This document shows, piece after piece, positions 54,350 through 64,000 of a DNA stretch of 64,000 nucleotides. The stretch lies in NCBI RefSeq assembly GCF_000341285.1, contig NW_005178414.1, positions 25,228-89,227 on the forward strand. Direction: 5' to 3'. A program made the position numbers and the translations under genes. How positions within the stretch are numbered: position 1 is the first letter of the stretch; each line of letters starts with the position of its first letter. Origin of the DNA: Galdieria sulphuraria. Lineage: Eukaryota; Rhodophyta; Bangiophyceae; Galdieriales; Galdieriaceae. The notes beneath the pieces were generated by a model. The model made no database searches. It was not told where the DNA came from and saw only the letters and a list, made by a program, of their open reading frames with translations.

Positions 54350-55029
54350 ATGTTGAGCATACAAGGTAATGCTTGTATCTCTATTGATATTTATGCTGAC
54401 TGTTTGATGTGTAGTTTTGCAAGTCTGGAGTAGTAAGAGTATTGAGTTGGAGAACCTCAAGTTGGCTACCCAATTTGAAATGGCAGTTGAAGAAGCACCT
54501 TTATATAGAAATCTTTTAGCTTCTCATTCAAGAAAAAAGAAAGGACAAAAGAATAAGGATTGTAATAAGCAAAGGTTGATGCCAAATCATTTCATATCTA
54601 CGTAAGTTGCACTGGACTTCTTCCACTGCTTTGATTGACAAGTCTAGTGCAATACCAGATATCTACTATGTTATGAAACTATATAAAACTGCAGCTTGGA
54701 GAAGAAACACTCTAGTTGGGAATGTCATTCTTCCTATGGATGATTTAAACAGCTTCAAGGACAATGGACCAGTTTGGTGTAATATGATACACTGGAACAG
54801 AAAATTGAGTTCTGTTGAAACAACAGGTCGAGTTCTTCTTAGAATAGTATCAACGCCTACCCTTGGGATATTCAACGGCGATTGTGGAAATATTTCCTAT
54901 TCAGATACTCAATATTTGCTGTTTGGAAATGTGAATCAGCCTTGTGTCAAGTCCAATGATCCTCATACGGAATTGAATCATAAGAACAATATTGTTCGTG
55001 AACAAGTCACTGCACCTTATTTCGAATAG
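54350..55029 (+). CDS. Small protein with C2-like fold, unknown function
   Basis: Exons are 54350-54365, 54415-54601 and 54648-55029 (introns 49 and 46 bp), giving 194 residues. Exon 1 encodes only five codons plus one base (MLSIQ). Across the junctions the product reads LSIQVLQVWSSKSIELENLK, ISTAIPDIYYVMKLYKTAAW, then GNVILPMDDLNSFKDNGPVW and TTGRVLLRIVSTPTLG. The pattern (L-x-V-x-V start, a V/I-P strand and W...G-x-V/L-L-x-I end) resembles a C2 domain. The Ca-binding Asp set is not obvious. No family was assigned. Confidence 0.5.
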
Positions 55030-55239
55030 TTGTTTTGAATAGCTTTATGACCCACCAAAGACAGTGTGGTAAAACAAACTAAATATAGTGCACTTGTTGC
55101 GTATTTTCTATTAACTTTTTGAGCAAGCTCCTATTTTCACCATACTCTTCTAAGGAACTTCTACCTTATCCACTACGTATAGACAAATTATCCCTCCATA
55201 CTACAGACTATTTGTTTTGTATCTCATCAACTGCCGTCT

Positions 55240-55787
55240 TCAAGGTGATGAGGAGCCATCTTCACTAGCTGCCCTACGCGAACGGCCTTCTTCACCTTTC
55301 TCTGCAGACATAGCTTCCCTATATCTGTACATTTTGGATCCCCACAATATGAGAATTTTGAAAATAAAGAACAAACTGCTTACCTCGCCAAATAGATTTT
55401 GAGAGGCTCTACATAGTTGTCAAAACCCAAAGTATTCATTGCCCATAGAATATCGTCGCCATTGATAGTCTTGCGTTTTTCACGTTGACATTTATCACTA
55501 GCTTCTGAAGTAATAAAACTAACAAATTCTGAAACACACTCTTGAACGGTATCCTTGCCGTCTTTCGCTATCTTTGCGTTTGGGGGTAGAGCCTATCAAC
55601 AAATACCGTAAACAACAACAAAAAACTCGTCAAATACGAGAGACTTCAACAACTTTACCTTTTTCATGATTCTTGCGATATTTGCAGTTGGCAAAAATTT
55701 CTCTTGTTCCCTTGCGTGATAACTTTCATCTCCTGAACCTCCACCTCCACCTCCAGTAGTGCTTGAGGTTGTCTGTGCCTCGGCCAT
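55240..55787 (-). CDS. NF-YB: CCAAT-box-binding factor subunit NF-YB (HAP3)
   Basis: Histone-fold transcription factor subunit that pairs with NF-YC and NF-YA on CCAAT boxes. Minus-strand exons are 55787-55659, 55592-55384 and 55318-55240 (introns 66 and 65 bp), giving 138 residues. The conserved core begins [18 protein letters not shown] (exon 1), continues [20 protein letters not shown], then [20 protein letters not shown] and [20 protein letters not shown], and ends [10 protein letters not shown]. Splicing fits the family exactly. The N-terminus is Gly-rich and the C-terminal tail short and acidic/Ser-rich. Flanked by the convergent C2-like gene and S-formylglutathione hydrolase. Confidence 0.96.
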
Positions 55788-55969
55788 ATTGTCACTTTCA
55801 AACTAGATTAGTGGCTAACTTCAATCCTTCCACGGAAAAACTGGGAAATAATAACCGATGTAAAATGTAATGTGATATTTACATGGCTGTACAAATTATA
55901 CATGAGTAGAATTTCTCATTGTAAAAAAATCTTTATTCAACAAAAGCTTTTCAATAACAACAAAAATGT

Positions 55970-57016
55970 TCAAATGGAAGCATTTGGTTTTTGGCTCAAA
56001 GCTAAATTATGATAAGCAAAATGATCATGAATAAATGTAGAAATAAAATTATATTCATGATCGTAACCTTGCCGCATACGAAGTGTCAACTTCTGACCCA
56101 CCATGTCACAAGCTTTATGAAAGTTTTCTACCAACAATTGGTCTTTTAAAAATGGATCCAAAGTTCCTTGGTCAATGAATATATCTGAAAATTGAGGACC
56201 CTTTCCCTTTATCAGCTCCGTTGCATCGTATTGTTTCCAGGACTCCTTATCGTTGCCCAAATAGCCTCTTAAACATTTACGACCAAAGGAACAGTTTAAA
56301 GGATTGCTCACAGGAGCAAAAGCTGAGACTGAAAGATATTGAGTGGGATTCTTCAATGCACAAATAAGTGCTCCATGTCCTCCCATAGAATGACCAAAAA
56401 TACTTTGTCTAGTATTATCCACGTTGAAATTGGAACATATCACTTCTGGAAGTTCCTTTGTGACATAATCAAACATATGATAACATTTGTTCCAAGGTTG
56501 TGTCGTAGCGTTTACATAAAAACCTGATAGTCACGTAACTCTTGAAACTACGAACAGAGATATTCGACACACCTGCACTACTTCCAAAGTTGTATTCGCG
56601 ATCTTCTCCTTCAATTCCTAACCAGAAACTCCAATGAGTACGATTAGCAATAACTCACACACTGTGATAACACACCAGTGTCTCGAGGAGAGGTATCAGG
56701 ACAGACAACCAAAATACCGTAAAACGCTGCATAACGTTGAGCTCCACTGTAAAGAACAAAAGTTTCATCGTTGCAAGTTAAACCAGCCAGAAAATATAGC
56801 ACGGGTACTTTTCTGTCCTACAAAGTATCAAACCAGAACGTCATAGACTATGTCCCTTCTTACCTTTATCTGCGGAGGCACAATCACGTGAAACTTTGCT
56901 GAAGTGTTACCTAAAGTAGGAGAGATATGTGAGTATCTTTCCACAGTAGCACCAAAACATTTTGAAGATGACAGTTGATGAATGGAATGCTGCATTTTGT
57001 GGGTGAAGAAATCCAT
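55970..57016 (-). CDS. ESD: S-formylglutathione hydrolase (esterase D)
   Basis: Cytosolic serine hydrolase of the formaldehyde detoxification pathway. Minus-strand exons are 57016-56864, 56817-56676, 56617-56573 and 56523-55970 (introns 46, 58 and 49 bp), giving 297 residues. [15 protein letters not shown] opens the fold, [12 protein letters not shown] and VVCPDTSPR follow, and a 45-base exon gives [18 protein letters not shown]. The nucleophile motif is [13 protein letters not shown]. The catalytic Asp lies in [20 protein letters not shown] and His in [16 protein letters not shown]. The start ATG is 18 bases downstream of the SMC3 stop on the same strand. A second ATG (56995) would also serve. 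Confidence 0.95.
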
Positions 57017-57034
57017 TTCTGCTTTCCATTTATT

Positions 57035-61101
<4,067 letters not shown>

Positions 61102-62016
61102 ATGGCGCCTAATCTTCAACGTATTTCGATGCTATCCCATCATCCTTCTTTACACTTTTTATCCAAACTATCCACTTTATCCTTACAAAGAAACCAAGAG
61201 AAGCAAGCTCTCGTGGAAGAATTAGAAGAAAGGATTGAACTATTAAATAGACTAGAGACGACTCTTAGCAAAACTCTCAACTGTTTTCCCGAGGAACGTA
61301 CGTTTGCAATATTTCCAGACAACTTTAGTCAATACCTATCTTCTAGTTGTTACCTTTTTGAAAAATAATGACAGTGTTACTAGTTTGGCAGAGTTTGCAG
61401 CTGAATGCAACGTCGATCCGTTGAGAGATACTCAGACTGAACTGCTGATAGCAGCTTCTCAGAAACTAGAAAGATGGTGGCAAGTTGAGAAACTAGTAGA
61501 AGAAGAGAAAAAGAGAAATTATGAAGCGGAAAAACTGTTAAAAGATTTTGAGGCTTTTAAAAAAGATTTAGAAACTGTAATAACTGGCTTCAAAGCAGAG
61601 CAATCTTCCGCTACTCAAGCAAGTGTCGACCAAGAAAAGAAAGCTTTGGAAAAACTTAAAAAAGCTTTTGAAAGTTATGAAGCAAACTCTAGTTGCCAAC
61701 CTGTTGATGTGACACATGAAGAAGTTGTAGAACTAGGTAAAAAAGTAACTTTGTTGGAAGCGCAAGTTATTGAGGAGCAGTTGCAACTCGATACTTATCA
61801 GATGCTTCCTCAGGTAGGTTGTGCATCTGGCTGTGATCGTCAATCAATATCATTCTTATAGGATCCTGTTTTGGCCAGAATTGTTCTCGATGAAGCCAAA
61901 GAAGTAAGATTGAAAATGAGAAATATTTGAATCTGTCTTTTTTGACTATTTTCTAGAAACTGAAAGAGTTTAGTGCAGAAAGAGACAGCATATTACGAAA
62001 CATGAAATTTGTTTAA
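61102..62016 (+). CDS. Coiled-coil protein, possible augmin subunit HAUS1-like
   Basis: Exons are 61102-61297, 61347-61813, 61862-61903 and 61957-62016 (introns 49, 48 and 53 bp), giving 254 residues. The protein is almost entirely helical (VEELEERIELLNRLETTLSK; EEEKKRNYEAEKLLKDFEAF; VTLLEAQVIEEQLQLDTYQM). The end reads LPQDPVLARIVLDEAKEKL, close to the LPPDxxLAxxxIExxK block of the augmin subunit HAUS1, where it ends the last coiled coil. Size suits HAUS1 (278 in human). Similarity outside this block is low, so the call is tentative. Augmin nucleates branched spindle microtubules. Confidence 0.4.
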
Positions 62017-62611
62017 TATTTAGTCAATATTTTTGACACTTTTCTTATTCTCCAGATATACTAGTCGTACAATATTTCATACTTAAAAAGATACCAAGTT
62101 TATATTTCTCTTTAAAGCCTTGGGAACTTGTTGGGGTTCTAAAAGTTTTGCTTTTGAGATACGCCAAACTTGTATGAAAGTTGTGTGCTTTTACCTCCAA
62201 AAGGAGAAATAGTAATAAACACTAGTGCCAAAATTTTACGAGTAGTTTATTTGCATTTTCATACTTTGTTGTTTTCAGCATGTTTTATATTTGGAGTTCT
62301 CGAAAAGTCTCGGAATTAAACCAAGTTTACCTATCACGATATCCCTAAGGAAGATAATCAATTTCTCCCTAAACAAATATTTCATTTCAACAATTTTTTT
62401 AGATATCTGCTTTTTTAATCATAAACCATCTTTCTACCAGTAATCTGTGTTTTATCTCATCTCCTCCAATCAATCAATCATGAATTCACTCCATAAGAAG
62501 AATTGTTATGGTGTTGCAACGGCTTCATTTCTACCAATCATCAACTGTGGATTGGAATAGCAAGCATTTCTCTTCCATAGTGGTGACCAATACATTTGCT
62601 TCCTCACTAAA
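62017..62611. other. Intergenic AT-rich region, nothing recognised
   Basis: About 600 bases between the HAUS1-like stop and the glycine decarboxylase ATG, both on the plus strand. No convincing frame, repeat or RNA is seen; it should hold the downstream promoter. Confidence 0.4.
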
Positions 62612-64000
62612 ATGGCTCTTTTGCTAAAGGAAGCACCTAAGTTTGCCAGAATAAACTGTCTCCAACTTGTTAAAAAACACAAAGAGCTGGTTAGAAGGAG
62701 TCGAACTTGGGAATGGTTGCCTTCACGTTTGGTTCACGAAGACTACAAGCATGGTAAAGTTGTTGGTGAATGGAAAAAAAATTTCAATTCCGTTAGCTCA
62801 TTTCCTCGTTTTCTATATTCAACAAGTATGTCAACGTTGTCTTTTATTTGTTTAGCTTTCGTTGATTGTTTTTCAAGGTATTCGATCAGTCTTGGAAGCT
62901 CAAGATATCTTTGAAAATAGACACATTGGTTCAGGGAAAGAGGCAGATATACAAGCCATGCTTCAAGCCCTAAAATTGAATACGCTTGATGAACTAATTC
63001 AAGAAACAGTCTGTTTTAGAAGCTGTATTGAGTTTTCTCGTACTGACTTGTGTTTGAAATAGGTGCCTGCCAAGATAAGAAGCAAAACCGGTCTCGGAAT
63101 AGGATCGGGTTTGACGGAGAGTGAAGCACTCAAATATATAAGGAAACTAGCACAAAGAAATGAATTGTATCAAAATCATATTGGTATGGGATATTATGGA
63201 ACACTGGTCCCAGCTGTAATACAAAGGAACATATTGGAAAATCCGGCTTGGTATACTCAGTATACACCGTACCAAGCCGAAGTTTCACAAGGTTTGTTGA
63301 ATGCGTTTATTTGGTGTCGTATTAAACGATAAATGTGTAGGTCGTCTCGAATCACTGTTGAACTATCAAACCATGGTTTCGGATCTTACTGGTTTACCTA
63401 TTGCAGGAGCTTCATTGTTAGATGAAGCCACTGCTGCAGCTGAAGCGATGGCTATGTGTTATGCTCTTTCGAAGCAAAAGAAAAGAATATTTGTCATATC
63501 CGACTCATGTCATCCACAAACCATAGGAGTTATTTGTACTCGAGCTGAAGGTTTCGGTATCGAAGTTGTAGTTGGAAAGATGCATTCTTTCAATTGGAAA
63601 GAAGTACAAGGTCAAGTTTGTGGAATTCTATTGCAATATCCAACCACACAAGGTATAATCGAAGACTATGAAAATATCATTACAGAAGCTCACCATTCTG
63701 GAGCAAAGGTATGGTGAACATTGTTTTCTAAAAGAATCAAAGAGATGAAATAATTTAGGTTATTATGAGTTGTGATTTGTTGGCTTTGACTATGTTGAAA
63801 CCTCCTGGTGAGATGCATGCCGACTTTGCCGTAGGATCGTCGCAAAGATTTGGAGTGCCAATGGGTAACGAAGGTCCACATGCTGCTTTTTTTGCAACGA
63901 AAGATGAATATAAACGCTTAATGTACGTATACTATCATTTAATATTGACAATCACTATCCACATTAGCATTGTTTCTTAGGCCTGGTCGTATTATTGGTG
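62612..64000 (+). CDS. GLDC: Glycine decarboxylase P-protein, mitochondrial (5' part; runs off the window)
   Basis: PLP-dependent P-protein of the glycine cleavage system; partner of the GCVT product found 30 kb away. Exons visible are 62612-62753, 62878-63008, 63063-63291, 63341-63708, 63759-63922 and 63981-64000+ (introns 124, 54, 49, 50 and 58 bp). A basic presequence leads to [80 protein letters not shown] and [16 protein letters not shown] are P-protein blocks. [19 protein letters not shown] and [20 protein letters not shown] follow. The PLP-lysine lies beyond the window. Intron 1 is twice the usual length and could hide a small exon, though none keeps frame. Confidence 0.93.

Noticed and set aside
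54146-54460. Minus-strand 104-codon frame near the C2-like gene start
   Set aside because: Its beginning covers exon 1 and intron 1 of the plus-strand C2-like gene, and its product resembles no family.

Overview
The window is 64 kb of eukaryotic nuclear DNA: compact, AT-rich and intron-containing. Most coding genes have 1-9 short introns (about 43-66 bp; extremes here are 37-38 and 110-124 bp) with GT..AG borders, and gaps between genes are often under 60 bp. A three-helix light-harvesting chlorophyll protein, a plastid-type DXR and many mitochondrial genes point to a photosynthetic alga. A red alga of the Galdieria type (Cyanidiophyceae) fits best. This is inferred from gene content, base composition and intron style; no marker gene proves it. 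I recognised no rRNA, tRNA, CRISPR array or transposon.

Layout. 0-6.3 kb: tail of an unknown gene, mRNA cap methyltransferase, a small membrane protein, a SAPS-domain phosphatase regulator and an F-box protein with a SPOC-like C-terminus. 6.3-7.4 kb is a gene-free AT-rich stretch. 7.4-18 kb: ankyrin-BTB protein, membrane thioredoxin, DXR, borealin-like protein, ARF GTPase, inositol polyphosphate kinase, ribosomal protein L6, complex I NDUFS3, PRA1. 18-25 kb: ALG2 and BUB3 (divergent), LHC protein, p23, ribonucleotide reductase R2 and a four-exon LYRM2-like gene. 25-33 kb: mL41, an unknown 700-residue protein overlapping a PD-(D/E)XK nuclease-like gene, ALADIN-like and EBP2 (divergent), LYRM9-like and GCVT. 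33-48 kb: SAC/5-phosphatase-like/C2 protein, ROMO1/Mgr2, sugar transporter, malonyl-CoA decarboxylase, TIM23, two methyltransferases, FKBP-TPR, a short TFIIS. 48-64 kb: an unusual ten-exon formin, NTF2-like protein, C2-like protein, NF-YB, S-formylglutathione hydrolase, SMC3, a HAUS1-like protein and the 5' part of glycine decarboxylase P-protein.

Functional links. Several genes share machineries without forming operons: glycine cleavage (T-protein and P-protein), mitochondrial import (TIM23, ROMO1/Mgr2), LYR-motif assembly factors (two), Hsp90 co-chaperones (p23, FKBP-TPR), and chromosome segregation (borealin-like, BUB3, SMC3, HAUS1-like).

Most gene models below were rebuilt by hand from splice signals and reading-frame phase. 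Exon borders are given, and I checked that the exon lengths keep frame. No search or alignment was run; family calls rest on recognised motifs.
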